A stretch of 64,000 nt of DNA. It comes from Halorhabdus sp. BNX81. Lineage in GTDB: Archaea; Halobacteriota; Halobacteria; Halobacteriales; Haloarculaceae. The notes under the pieces are model-generated. The model saw only the letters and a list, made by a program, of their open reading frames with translations. It did no database searches and was not told where the DNA came from. The stretch's first letter is position 1. Each line of letters starts with the position of its first letter. The translations under genes were made by a program, and so were the position numbers. The stretch is taken from NCBI RefSeq assembly GCF_029229925.1, contig NZ_CP107254.1, positions 1,736,001-1,800,000 of the forward strand, read 5' to 3'. Shown piece after piece: positions 7,873 through 17,053 of the stretch.

Positions 7873-9189
7873 GTGAAGGAGCCTGGCTACATATCGGGCG
7901 TGAGCGTCGCCCATCAGAACTGCAGCGTCGAAGCGATCGACGCGGCGGCGGCCGACAGCCAGCGCGCTGGCGTCGACAGTCTCCTCGAAGCCCCAGGAGT
8001 AACAGAAGCAGTTGTCCTTCAGACGTGCAACCGCTCCGAACAGTACGTCGTCACGGAGGACCCGGCGGCGGGTCGGGCCGCATTGAAACCGGCGATCGCC
8101 GACGTGCCGGACTCGGCAGTCGTCGAGATGGGCCACGAAGAGAGCCTCCGGCACCTGCTTCGGGTCGCGGCCGGTTTGGAGTCGCTGGTCCCGGGCGAGG
8201 ATCAGATCCTGGGGCAGGTCAGAGACGCCTACGAGGACGCGCGCCACGCCGACGGACTCGGTCCGGTCCTCGACGAGGCCGTAACGAAGGCGATCCACGT
8301 CGGCGAGCGCGCCCGCACGGAGACGGCGATCAACGAGGGCGTCGTCTCGCTTGGAAGTGCTGCGGTCGAACTCGCCGAACGGGAGTGCGACCTCGACGCG
8401 GCGACGGCGCTGGTCATCGGTGCCGGCGAGATCGCGACGCTTGCAGCCAAGGCGTTGGATGCACGGAGTGACGTCGCCCACCTCTCCGTCGCCAACCGGA
8501 CAGTCCCCCATGCGGAACACGTGGCGTCGATGGTCGACGTCTCGGCGAGTGCAATGGGTCTGGAGGAGTTGCCGTCAGCGCTTGATCGGGCCGATCTGGT
8601 CGTCTCGGCGACGGGAAGCCCCGAACCGATCGTCGAGCCGACTACCTTCGAAGCGACCGGCGAGACGGTCGTCGTCGACATCGGCCAGCCGCGGGATGTG
8701 CCGCCGGCGGTCGATGCGGTGTCCGACGTTGCCGTGTTCGATCTCGACGACCTCGAAGCAGTGACCGCACAGACGCGGGCGAACCGTGAGGCGGCCGCCG
8801 CCGCGGTCGAAGACATCGTCGAGGACGAACTCGTTCATTTACTCACCAGATACAAACGCTCCCGGGCTGACGACGTAATCTCGACCATGTACGAGAGTGC
8901 CGAACGCGTCAAGGCTCGCGAACTCGAGCAAGCGCTCGCGTCGATGGATCTCGACGATGACGAACGCGAGGTCGTCGAGGCGATGGCCGACTCGCTGGTC
9001 AACCAACTGCTCGCCGCGCCGACGAAATCGCTCAGAGACGCCGCCGAAGCCGACGACTGGGACACGATCGACACGGCACTCCAACTGTTCGATCCCGATT
9101 TCGGCGACGAGGAATTCCCGCCGAGTGTCGCGAGCGCCGATGGGGACGTGCCCGAACGCTTCTCGGGTCTCGTCGACGCCGACGACTGA
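7873..9189 (+). CDS. hemA: Glutamyl-tRNA reductase
   Basis: First committed enzyme of C5 tetrapyrrole synthesis, reducing glutamyl-tRNA(Glu) to glutamate-1-semialdehyde with NADPH. The nucleophilic Cys is C52 in LQTCNRSEQY. GHEESLRHLLRVAAGLESLVPGEDQILGQV is the conserved catalytic-domain block, and ALVIGAGEIATLAAKAL starts the NADPH domain. The C-terminal 120 residues are the helical dimerisation domain. The start is a GTG. In several haloarchaea hemA follows siroheme genes; here none is adjacent and hemA appears to be a single-gene unit. Confidence 0.95.
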   Translation: MKEPGYISGVSVAHQNCSVEAIDAAAADSQRAGVDSLLEAPGVTEAVVLQTCNRSEQYVVTEDPAAGRAALKPAIADVPDSAVVEMGHEESLRHLLRVAAGLESLVPGEDQILGQVRDAYEDARHADGLGPVLDEAVTKAIHVGERARTETAINEGVVSLGSAAVELAERECDLDAATALVIGAGEIATLAAKALDARSDVAHLSVANRTVPHAEHVASMVDVSASAMGLEELPSALDRADLVVSATGSPEPIVEPTTFEATGETVVVDIGQPRDVPPAVDAVSDVAVFDLDDLEAVTAQTRANREAAAAAVEDIVEDELVHLLTRYKRSRADDVISTMYESAERVKARELEQALASMDLDDDEREVVEAMADSLVNQLLAAPTKSLRDAAEADDWDTIDTALQLFDPDFGDEEFPPSVASADGDVPERFSGLVDADD

Positions 9190-9273
9190 GTGAGGAGACG
9201 CCAGTCCGTCCTCGATCCGGGGGCTTTCGCCCCCGCCAGAACGTTCTTGAAAGCGAGTGACGTGTGTCCATGC

Positions 9274-9552
9274 ATGACAGACGTCCTCGACGACGCGGAG
9301 ATCGACGAGCGGCTCCCGGCTGGTTGGGAGCGCGACGGAGACGAAATCGTCCGGACCTTCGAATTCGACGCCTATCTCGACGGCGTCGGCTTCGCGGCGG
9401 CCGCGGGCGGCCTCGCCCAGGAAGCCTTCCACCATCCGGAGTTGACCATCGGCTGGCGCGAGGTCGAGATTCGGCTGACGACCCACGACGCCGGCGGGAT
9501 CACTGACGCCGATCTCGACCTGGCTGCACGATTCAACGACCTTCGGGAGTGA
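9274..9552 (+). CDS. Pterin-4a-carbinolamine dehydratase
   Basis: Small enzyme (92 aa) dehydrating 4a-hydroxytetrahydrobiopterin, supporting pterin recycling; in archaea the physiological pterin is less clear. The catalytic region FHHPELTIGWREVEIRLTTHDAGG contains the His pair, Pro-Glu and the distal His typical of the family. The ATG at 9274 gives the usual length; the upstream in-frame segment is not acidic. It follows hemA by 84 bp and may be read from its own promoter. Confidence 0.9.
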   Translation: MTDVLDDAEIDERLPAGWERDGDEIVRTFEFDAYLDGVGFAAAAGGLAQEAFHHPELTIGWREVEIRLTTHDAGGITDADLDLAARFNDLRE

Positions 9553-9620
9553 GTGGCCGGCTGTGCCACTGTCCGCCAGAACACCCTAGTTTTTTTCCTA
9601 TTCGTTGTTAATTCGGGACT

Positions 9621-10955
9621 ATGGATCTACACCGCCGGGACGCCCTCAGACTCGTCGGCGCGGCGGGTGTAACGGGCCTTGCCGGATGTGGAAGCATCGC
9701 CGCCCCGGGCGGGGGGAAATCATGGTCACAGCGGGCGACACTGACCGCGGAGGACGGCACCAGCGGGGACCAGTTCGGCGACTCGATCGCTGTGTCGAAC
9801 GATGGATCGACGATCATCGTCGGCGCACCGGCCGCCACTGTCGCCGGGGTCGAGTCCGGTGTCGTGTCCGTCTTCGAGCGGGCGGGCGACTCGTGGTCCC
9901 GGACAGCAACGCTCTCCCCGACGAACACAGCCGAGTTTAGCGGGTTTGGGGCCAGCGTGGCGCTCTCCGGCGACGGGGAGACGGCCGTTGTCGGATGTAC
10001 GGGCGACGAGCGCACGAACGGACGGGTGTCCGGGGCGACGTACGTGTTCGAGCGGGCTGAGGACGGGTGGACCCAGGATGCGCGACTCAGCGTCGACACG
10101 GCGTTCACGCCCACGGAAGGACAGTATTTCGACGCCTTCGGCGCGGCCGTGGCTGTCGCCGACGACGGGAAGACGGCACTGGTCGGCGCGCCACAGTACG
10201 TCGATGGGTCCGACGACACTGCCGGGACAGCGTCGCTCTCCGGTGGGGCAATCACGGCGGATGTCGTCGCCGCTCCCCGATCGACGCCCGCGCGCGTCCC
10301 GGGCGCGGCGTTCGCGTTCGAGCGATCCGACGGCGAGTGGTCCCGGGAAGCGACGTTCCGGCCCGACGACCCCGATGGACGGGTCCGTCTGGGATCGAGC
10401 GTCGCGCTGGCGGATCGCGGGTCGACGGCCGTCATCTGTGCGAACGGGCGAAATACCGTTTCGGTGTTCACCCGGGCCGGCGGGTCCTGGACCGAGACGA
10501 CGACGCTCCCGCTTGCAGACGGCGTAGCGGTTCCACTGGATGAGGCAATCGGCGTTTCGAACGACGGGTCGACGGTGATCGTCGGGGACAGTCCAGGCGA
10601 CGATACTGGCGGATCGGCAACCGTCTTCGATCGGGCAGACGGATCGTGGTCCCAGTCGGTGCTATCCCTCGCTCACACCCAGAAATTCGGACCGTCGGTT
10701 GCGATGGGCGGCGACGGGGAAACGGCGCTCGTCCCTGGACTGACGGACTCGAACTCGAATGCGGTCGGCGTCCACGTCTTCACCCACGCTGTGGGGTCCT
10801 GGACACCAAAAACGGCACTCACGGCAGAGAGCAGTCAGCGAGACAGTCGGTACGGCGATGCCCTGGCGCTGTCCGGCGACGGGACTACGGCAGTCGTCGG
10901 TGCGCCGGGCGGGGACACGACGGCCGGTTCCGGTACAGTATACGTCTTCGATTGA
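9621..10955 (+). CDS. Secreted FG-GAP beta-propeller lipoprotein
   Basis: Exported protein of 444 aa with a twin-arginine-like N-terminus (RRDALRLVGAAGVTGLAGC) ending in a lipobox Cys, so it is probably membrane-anchored outside the cell. The rest is built of repeats of the pattern FGDSIAVSNDGSTIIVGAP ... VSVFERAGDSWS, spaced about 55-65 residues. These are FG-GAP/integrin-alpha-like blades; six to seven can be counted, enough for one propeller. Such proteins usually bind surfaces or glycans. No enzyme motif is seen. A T-rich run and TTGTTAATTC lie just before the start. Confidence 0.85.
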   Translation: MDLHRRDALRLVGAAGVTGLAGCGSIAAPGGGKSWSQRATLTAEDGTSGDQFGDSIAVSNDGSTIIVGAPAATVAGVESGVVSVFERAGDSWSRTATLSPTNTAEFSGFGASVALSGDGETAVVGCTGDERTNGRVSGATYVFERAEDGWTQDARLSVDTAFTPTEGQYFDAFGAAVAVADDGKTALVGAPQYVDGSDDTAGTASLSGGAITADVVAAPRSTPARVPGAAFAFERSDGEWSREATFRPDDPDGRVRLGSSVALADRGSTAVICANGRNTVSVFTRAGGSWTETTTLPLADGVAVPLDEAIGVSNDGSTVIVGDSPGDDTGGSATVFDRADGSWSQSVLSLAHTQKFGPSVAMGGDGETALVPGLTDSNSNAVGVHVFTHAVGSWTPKTALTAESSQRDSRYGDALALSGDGTTAVVGAPGGDTTAGSGTVYVFD

Positions 10956-11022
10956 GTCCGCAACAGGTCGCCAATCAGATCCGAGGGAGGAGCTTTTCCC
11001 TCGGGGGGTCGAGAGAAATACT

Positions 11023-11640
11023 ATGGAACCAACCCCGTCGAATCTGGCGTCGTTGTTGCGTCAGTCGCGGATCAACGCGGCACTGGGCTGGGGGCTGGTC
11101 GGCATCATCGCGCTGACGGCCCTCGGGAACCTCGTTCTGGGGAACTTCTTGTGGGCTGGCTTCGCCGCGGTCGTGGGCGGGCTGGCGGTGCTCCCGCCAG
11201 TTGCCAGCCGCGATCCGCTGGTGATGATCCCCTGGGAGGTGTTCGTCCTCGCCGCGTTGCCGTTGCTCGGGTACACCTTCGGCGTGAACGTCGCCTTCCG
11301 GGAGGTCGCGACGTATCTCTCGGTGGCTGCGCTGGCCCTGATCGTCGCCGTCGAGTTGCAACTCTTTACGAACGTCGAGATGAACTACCAGTTCGCGCTG
11401 CTGTTCGTCGTCGTGTCGACGCTGGCTTTTGCGGGGCTGTGGGCCGTCTCCCGGTGGCTCTCTGATCTGCATCTCGGAACCACGCTGTTGCTCGATCCGA
11501 AGCTCAGTGACGACGCCATCGAGGAGCAACTCATGTGGGAGTTCGTCGCCTCGGCGGTCGCCGGCCTGCTCGCCGGCATCTTCTTCGAACTATACGTCCG
11601 CCGATACGCCGATGTCCGCCGTGGGGGTGAGAGGGCGTGA
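11023..11640 (+). CDS. Polytopic membrane protein
   Basis: Not recognised. 205 residues with about six transmembrane helices (for example AALGWGLVGIIALTALGNLVLGNFLWAGFAAVVGGLAVLPP and the C-terminal FVASAVAGLLAGIFFELYVR). It ends with a short basic tail. The stop overlaps the GTG start of the next membrane protein by 4 bases, so the two are likely translated together and may form a complex. Confidence 0.75.
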   Translation: MEPTPSNLASLLRQSRINAALGWGLVGIIALTALGNLVLGNFLWAGFAAVVGGLAVLPPVASRDPLVMIPWEVFVLAALPLLGYTFGVNVAFREVATYLSVAALALIVAVELQLFTNVEMNYQFALLFVVVSTLAFAGLWAVSRWLSDLHLGTTLLLDPKLSDDAIEEQLMWEFVASAVAGLLAGIFFELYVRRYADVRRGGERA

Positions 11641-12311
11641 GTCTCGGCTCGCGCTTTCGGCTCAGCACGTATCGCCAACAACAACTCACGAAGCTGATGG
11701 AGTTCGTCCTGACCGGGTTGCTGTTCATCGGCCTCGAACGCCGCTCGGTCGGCATCTCGATCAACGCCGCGATAGGGCTCATCGTTCTGCAGATCCCGCC
11801 GCTACTCGAACGAGACTACAGCGTCTCGATGGACCCGCGACTGACGCTATGGATCACGACGGCCGTCTTTTTACACTCCCTGGGGACCGTCGGCGTGCCC
11901 GGCGGGTCGGGGTTCTATCAGTCGATCCCCGGGTACGATCACCTGACCCATGCCCTCTCGGCGTCGGTCGTCGCCGGGGCCGGCTACGCGACGATCCGCG
12001 CGCTGGACGAACACTGGAACGACGTGCATCTCCCGGATCGGTTCGTCTTCGTGTTCATCCTGCTGTTCGTGCTTGCCTTCGGTGTCTTCTGGGAGGTCAT
12101 CGAGTTCACGACGAGCGCCGCCGCGACCGCCATCGGCGGGTCGCCGGTGTTGACCCAGTACGGGATCGAGGACACGATGAAGGATCTGATCTTCAATACC
12201 ATCGGAGCCGTTATCGTGGCGACCTGGGGGACCGTCTACCTCAACGACTTCATCACGCAGCTCCTGACAGTGTTGGGCGGCGAGACAGAGTCCGAGCCGC
12301 CGGGAGAGTGA
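11637..12311 (+). CDS. DUF2238-like membrane protein
   Basis: Integral membrane protein (224 aa) with about six helices, starting with GTG inside the preceding stop region. The blocks PGYDHLTHALSASVVAGAGYA, FGVFWEVIEF and EDTMKDLIFNTIGAV resemble the DUF2238 (YjdF-like) family, where Asp/His/Glu residues at helix ends are conserved. The biochemical role of that family is not established. Co-operonic with the upstream membrane protein. Confidence 0.75.
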   Translation: MSLGSRFRLSTYRQQQLTKLMEFVLTGLLFIGLERRSVGISINAAIGLIVLQIPPLLERDYSVSMDPRLTLWITTAVFLHSLGTVGVPGGSGFYQSIPGYDHLTHALSASVVAGAGYATIRALDEHWNDVHLPDRFVFVFILLFVLAFGVFWEVIEFTTSAAATAIGGSPVLTQYGIEDTMKDLIFNTIGAVIVATWGTVYLNDFITQLLTVLGGETESEPPGE

Positions 12312-12314
12312 CGT

Positions 12315-12322
12315 TCATATAC
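12315..12322 (+). promoter_or_regulatory. TATA box of the YdjM-like gene
   Basis: TCATATAC starts 28 bp before the GTG at 12343, consistent with a leaderless transcript separate from the upstream membrane-protein pair. Confidence 0.5.
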
Positions 12323-12342
12323 GCCCGTCGCCAAAGATCATC

Positions 12343-13278
12343 GTGTTCGTCGGTCACGCCTTCCTCGCCTTTGGGATCGTCGCCGTACTCGCTCGGCGTT
12401 TCGGTCCCGCTGAACGTCTGTCACTCCGTGGCGTGACCGTTCAGTACGCCGTCATCGCCGGGCTGGCGGCCGCACTGTTCGCCTCACTCCCGGACGTCGA
12501 TGTCGCCCACGCGGCATTCCAGGTCGTCACGCTCCCGGAGGGGGCAACGGCGTTCGATCACTTCTGGACGGCGACGGGCGAGCGCCACCGGACGACGACC
12601 CACTCGCTGGTCGTCGCCGTTCTCGCGAGTGCGGGCTTTGCCGTCTCTGTTCCCAACCGATGGGGTGGCGCGGCCGTCCTTTTCGGTGTCGTCGCCCTCG
12701 CAGCGTTCACCGGCGGCGTGGTCGGTGCCGGGGTCATGACGCTGTTCGTCGTCGGTGGCGTTGCCCTCACGGCCCTCGCGGCGCGGATCGGATTGTCCGC
12801 ACGCTCGATCTTCGGCGCATCGGCGCTTGGACTGGCCATCCACCCCTTCACTGATCTGCTGACGGGCGTCCCACCGTCGTTTTTCGCGCCGTGGGACGTC
12901 ACGGTCATCGGCGGGCGGGTCGAGCCGTTCACGGACGCGACGTATAACCTCCTGGTGGCGTTCGGGACGGAGATCGCCGTCATCTGGTTCGGGCTACTGG
13001 TCGGACTGACGCTGCTCGGGATCGAACTACGACGGCACGTCCACCCTGCCGGGGTGCTCGGTGTCGCGTATGCGCCGATGGCGCTCGTCCTGAACGCTCC
13101 AAGCGTCGATAACGCCGCGCTGTTCGTCGGGACGATTCTCCCCGTCGGGGCAATCGGTCTCGTCGGCGCTAAACGACAGCTGACGGGCGCGCGCGTCGTG
13201 ACGATCACACTTACAGCGCTCGCGGCGATTACGGCCGCCTGGTTCGGGTTCGGTGTCGCATACGCGTTCATCAGCTGA
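12343..13278 (+). CDS. Membrane-bound metal-dependent hydrolase, YdjM (DUF457) family
   Basis: Polytopic membrane protein (311 aa) starting with GTG. The N-terminal motif VGHAFLAFG, LFASLPDVDVAHAAF and HRTTTHSLVVA supply the His and Asp residues that typify DUF457/YdjM proteins, annotated as inner-membrane metal-dependent hydrolases; AIHPFTDLLT adds a further His-Asp. About eight hydrophobic helices follow. The true substrate is unknown. It stands downstream of two other membrane proteins but has its own TATA-like box. Confidence 0.83.
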   Translation: MFVGHAFLAFGIVAVLARRFGPAERLSLRGVTVQYAVIAGLAAALFASLPDVDVAHAAFQVVTLPEGATAFDHFWTATGERHRTTTHSLVVAVLASAGFAVSVPNRWGGAAVLFGVVALAAFTGGVVGAGVMTLFVVGGVALTALAARIGLSARSIFGASALGLAIHPFTDLLTGVPPSFFAPWDVTVIGGRVEPFTDATYNLLVAFGTEIAVIWFGLLVGLTLLGIELRRHVHPAGVLGVAYAPMALVLNAPSVDNAALFVGTILPVGAIGLVGAKRQLTGARVVTITLTALAAITAAWFGFGVAYAFIS

Positions 13279-13332
13279 TCGCCGCCGACCCGAGTACACA
13301 AGACACTCCGGATCAATAGGTAAACCCACTCC

Positions 13333-16089
13333 ATGGGAGGACGGGACCTGCTCGAACACGTGGACGTGGACCTCGGCTTCGATCCCGAGTCCGTCTCGAT
13401 CGACGACGGGGGCGTCCTCGAACTGTTCGAGCCAGCCGTTCGGGAGTGGTGGATCGAGACGTTCGGAACGTACGTTCCCGACAACGGCGGCTTCTTCACG
13501 CCGCCACAGAAAGAGGCGATCCCGCACATCCACGACGGCGAGAACGCGCTCATCGCCGCCCCGACCGGTTCGGGCAAGACCCAGGCCAGCTTCGCGGCCA
13601 TCGTCAACGAACTGTTCCGCCGGGACCGCGAGGACGGGCTGGACAATTCCGTCTACTGTCTGTATCTCTCGCCGCTGAAGAGCCTCGCCAACGACATCCA
13701 CCGGAACCTCGAAGTACCACTCTCGGAGATCACCGCAAAGCTCGAAGACCGTGGCGAAGACGTCGAGATCCGCCACGCGATCCGCCACGGCGACACCTCC
13801 GACAGCGACCGCCAGGCGATGCTCGAAGAGACGCCCCACATCCTCAACACGACGCCCGAAACCCTGGCAATCCTGTTGAACTCCCCGAAATTCAAAAAGA
13901 AGCTGGAGACGGTCGAGTACGTCATCGTCGACGAGATCCACAGCCTCGCGGCGAACAAGCGGGGAACCCACCTCTCGGTGTCGCTGGAACGACTCGAAGC
14001 GATGGCCCAAACCTCGCCGACGCGGATCGGCTGCTCGGCGACGGTCGAACCGCTGGACACGATGGCGGAATTTCTGGTCGGCCGGGAAGCGCCGGGTGGC
14101 GATCCCCGCGACTACGAGATCGTCGACGCTCGCTTCGCCCGCGAGTTCGACATGGAGCTCACGTCGCCGACCGACGACCTGATCCACACGTCCCAATCGA
14201 CGATCAACGACCGGTTTTACGATCAGCTACACGACCTGATCGGCGATCACACCAACACGCTCGTGTTCACAAACACGCGCTCGGGGGCCGAACGCGTCCT
14301 GCATAACCTCCGGGAACGCTTTGACGCCTACGACGAGGACAACTCCGGGTGTCACCACGGCAGCCTCTCGAAGGACAAGCGCGAGGCTATCGAGTCCGAT
14401 CTGAAATCCGGCGACGTAGACGTGGTGACGACCTCGACGAGCCTCGAACTCGGGATCGACATGCCCCACATCGACCTGGTGGTCCAGGTGGGGTCGCCCA
14501 AATCCGTCGCCGCGTTGCTCCAGCGGGTGGGGCGTGCCGGCCACCAACTCGGCGAAACCGTCACCGGCCGCGTCGTCGCCCTCGACCGCGACGAACTACT
14601 CGAGTGTGCGGTCATGCTCAAGAAAGCCGAGGAAGGTTTCGTCGACCGGGTCTTCGTCCCCGAGAGCGCCCACGACGTCGCCGCACAGCACGTCTACGGG
14701 ATGGCGATCAACGACGTGCGCCCCGAATCCGAGGTCACTGGTATCCTCCGACGGGCGTACCCCTACCGGACGTATACCGACGAGGACTGGGAGCGACTGG
14801 TCCGGTATCTCACCGCCGACTATCCCGGCATGGAGGGCGAGAACGTCTACGCGAAGATCTGGCGGGACGAAAACGACCCACCGGACGGGGAGTACCACTA
14901 CGACGAGTTCCCGGTCGGCGAGACATTGATCGGCAAGCGCGGCCGGCTGGCGCGGGTCATCTACATGACCAACATCGGGACGATTCCCGATTCGTTCACC
15001 TGTGACGTACTGACCCGGGGTGACAGCGAGTGGGTCGGGCAACTCGACGAATCCTATCTCGACACACTGGAGTCCGGCGACGTGTTCGTGCTGGGCGGTG
15101 ATCGCTACGAGTATCGCTACCGCCGGGGATCGAAGGTCTACGTCGATCCGACGGGCGCTCGTCCGACCGTCCCCTCGTGGTACTCGGAGCGGTTGCCCCT
15201 CAGCTATGATCTCGGGCAGGAGATCCTGACCTTCCAGCGCGAGTTACTCGCCAAACTACAGCGGGGCGGTCAGTCGGCAGCTCGACTCTGGCTCCGGGAG
15301 TTCCCCCTCGACGAGCACAGCGTTCGCGCCATCGTCGAGATGTTCGACCAGCAGGTGCGTTACGCCGGTCCGGAGAGCGTCAGCACGGATAAACGCCTGG
15401 TCATCGAGGAGGAGCGCGATCGCGAGTCGTACGAACGCCGGTACTACGTCCACTCGAACTACGGTCGCCGGTTCAACGACGGCCTTTCGCGACTGCTGGC
15501 CTATCACGTCGCCCAGCAGGCCACGGCGAACGTCCAGGTGGCCGTCGCAGATCACGGCTTTACATTGTCGATGCCGCTCAACCGGAAAGTCGACGTGGCG
15601 GGCGTCCTCGAATCGATCGAGCCGACTGGCGTGCGGGCGGACCTGCGTGCCAGCCTCAACGGAACGGACCTGCTCGAACGGTATTTCCGAATCAACGCGA
15701 CGCGGTCGCTGATGATCCTCAAACGCTACAAAGGCTATGAGAAATCGGCCAGCGAACAGCAGGTCAACAGCGAGATGTTACTCGGCTTCGCCCAGGAACT
15801 CGACGGGTTCGCCGTGATCGAAGAAACCTACCGGGAGATCCTCGAGGACAAACTGAACGTGGCGGCGATCGAGAACGTGCTCGACGCGATCGACGCCGGA
15901 AAAATCGGGGTCGTCCACCACCGCGTCGACTCGCCGACCCCGCGGGCGTTCGGACTCGCGACGCTGATGGCCAGCGACGTCGTCCTGGCGGAAGACGAGT
16001 CGGCCGTCTTACAGGAGTTTCACGAGCGCGTCAAGGCGGCGATCGGCGAAGAATCAGCCGACACGGTGTCCGTGACCGACCGACCCTGA
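13333..16089 (+). CDS. lhr: Lhr-type DEAD/DEAH-box helicase
   Basis: Large ATP-dependent superfamily 2 helicase (918 aa), probably acting in DNA repair or recombination. Motif I APTGSGKTQ is at about residue 76, DEIH at about 200, SAT near 235, and motif VI QRVGRAGHQ near 396. After the two RecA domains come a winged-helix and the Lhr-core beta-barrel region (residues about 500-850), with conserved FPLDEHSVRAIVEMF and YYVHSNYGRRFND. Length and architecture fit the Lhr core family of archaea. Monocistronic. Confidence 0.92.
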   Translation: MGGRDLLEHVDVDLGFDPESVSIDDGGVLELFEPAVREWWIETFGTYVPDNGGFFTPPQKEAIPHIHDGENALIAAPTGSGKTQASFAAIVNELFRRDREDGLDNSVYCLYLSPLKSLANDIHRNLEVPLSEITAKLEDRGEDVEIRHAIRHGDTSDSDRQAMLEETPHILNTTPETLAILLNSPKFKKKLETVEYVIVDEIHSLAANKRGTHLSVSLERLEAMAQTSPTRIGCSATVEPLDTMAEFLVGREAPGGDPRDYEIVDARFAREFDMELTSPTDDLIHTSQSTINDRFYDQLHDLIGDHTNTLVFTNTRSGAERVLHNLRERFDAYDEDNSGCHHGSLSKDKREAIESDLKSGDVDVVTTSTSLELGIDMPHIDLVVQVGSPKSVAALLQRVGRAGHQLGETVTGRVVALDRDELLECAVMLKKAEEGFVDRVFVPESAHDVAAQHVYGMAINDVRPESEVTGILRRAYPYRTYTDEDWERLVRYLTADYPGMEGENVYAKIWRDENDPPDGEYHYDEFPVGETLIGKRGRLARVIYMTNIGTIPDSFTCDVLTRGDSEWVGQLDESYLDTLESGDVFVLGGDRYEYRYRRGSKVYVDPTGARPTVPSWYSERLPLSYDLGQEILTFQRELLAKLQRGGQSAARLWLREFPLDEHSVRAIVEMFDQQVRYAGPESVSTDKRLVIEEERDRESYERRYYVHSNYGRRFNDGLSRLLAYHVAQQATANVQVAVADHGFTLSMPLNRKVDVAGVLESIEPTGVRADLRASLNGTDLLERYFRINATRSLMILKRYKGYEKSASEQQVNSEMLLGFAQELDGFAVIEETYREILEDKLNVAAIENVLDAIDAGKIGVVHHRVDSPTPRAFGLATLMASDVVLAEDESAVLQEFHERVKAAIGEESADTVSVTDRP

Positions 16090-16121
16090 GGACGGTTCCG
16101 GGGACGCTCTCCGCGAAACGG

Positions 16122-16475
16122 CTACGCCTCGACGCCCTCGATCCACTCGTCGGCCCACTGTTCGAGTTCCTCGAAGACCGGACACAGTGCCTGTCCTCGC
16201 TCTGTCAACGAGTAGTAGGTCGCGATCGGCTTCTCCTCGACGCGACGGTCGACGAGTCCGGTCTCCGCCAGATCGTCGAGGACGCGCGAGAGCGTCCGGG
16301 AACTCGCACCCGTCGATCGCTTGAGTTCGTTGAACCGCTGCTCGCTCTCGACCAGTTCGTGGAGGACGACGAGTCGCCATTCCGATCCGATCGTTTCGAC
16401 GGCCTCGACGACCGGACAGGCCCCCTCGTTCTGTTCCTCGACCGTCTGCTCCTCGGCAACTGTCGTCGGTGACAT
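16122..16475 (-). CDS. HxlR-family transcriptional regulator
   Basis: Winged helix-turn-helix regulator (117 aa) of the HxlR/DUF24 type. CPVVEAVETIGSEWRLVVLHELVESEQRFNELKRSTGASSRTLSRVLDDLAETGLVDRR matches the family, including the N-terminal Cys that in YodB/HypR-type members senses electrophiles or oxidants by thiol modification (here about residue 20). I start at the ATG giving MSPTTVAEEQ; the longer reading is basic and unlikely. It is divergent from the DoxX gene and close to a VOC dioxygenase, an arrangement like bacterial quinone-response loci. Confidence 0.92.
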   Translation of the reverse strand: MSPTTVAEEQTVEEQNEGACPVVEAVETIGSEWRLVVLHELVESEQRFNELKRSTGASSRTLSRVLDDLAETGLVDRRVEEKPIATYYSLTERGQALCPVFEELEQWADEWIEGVEA

Positions 16476-16614
16476 CGATGTTACTTGATCACCTTCTTGT
16501 CGCCGAATACATAAGTAGGTTCGGATTCGAACTACGTAACGTAATGATACCAGATTGTGGATCGGAACTCGATCGGCTACAGACCGAAATCGACTCACTG
16601 GAGGTGTACTCCTG
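16476..16614. promoter_or_regulatory. Divergent promoter/operator region between hxlR and doxX
   Basis: The 139-bp gap contains a direct repeat of ACGTA (TACGTAACGTAA, near 16532-16544) and an inverted TACTT/AAGTA pair (16482-16486 and 16513-16517). Either could be the HxlR operator. A Shine-Dalgarno-like GGAGGTG lies 8 nt before the doxX ATG. Operator status is inference. Confidence 0.45.
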
Positions 16615-17031
16615 ATGGCGTTCACCGGAAGCGAGGGACTCGTCCTCCTGGCAGGACGGATCCTCTTCGGCGTCGTCCTGGCGTTCATGGGCCTCAACCA
16701 CTTCATGCAGCGCGAGCAGATGACGGGCTACGCCGAATATAAAGGATTGCCCGCACCGGGTTTCTCCGTGATCGCCTCGGGCGTCGTATTGATCGCCGGG
16801 GGACTCGCGGTGGTCGCCGGCGTCTATCCGGTCGTCGGCGCGGTCGCACTCGCAGGGTTCCTCCTGATCTCGGCTGTCACGATGCACGACTTCTGGGCCG
16901 TCCCCGAGGACGACCAGCAGGACGAGATGACGGCGTTTCTGAAAAACCTGGTAATGGCCGGCGGTGCACTCGTCGTCGCGGCCGTTGGCACCCAGTCGTG
17001 GGCCTACAGCATCGGTATCGGGCTGTTCTAG
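16615..17031 (+). CDS. DoxX family membrane protein
   Basis: Four-helix membrane protein of 138 aa. LLAGRILFGVVLAFMGLNHFMQREQMTGYAEYKGLPAP is the diagnostic N-terminal DoxX block. GGAGGTG precedes the chosen ATG at 8 nt, which decides the start over an upstream in-frame ATG. DoxX relatives include CatD of Bacillus, encoded with the CatE dioxygenase and controlled by HxlR-type repressors. The neighbours here match that set, so a role in quinone or electrophile defence is inferred. Confidence 0.88.
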   Translation: MAFTGSEGLVLLAGRILFGVVLAFMGLNHFMQREQMTGYAEYKGLPAPGFSVIASGVVLIAGGLAVVAGVYPVVGAVALAGFLLISAVTMHDFWAVPEDDQQDEMTAFLKNLVMAGGALVVAAVGTQSWAYSIGIGLF

Positions 17032-17053
17032 ACGGCAGTGTTTCCGCGGAGAA

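Noticed and set aside
12343-13278. Three-gene operon 11023-13278
   Set aside because: The first two overlap, but a TATA-like box before the third suggests separate transcription.
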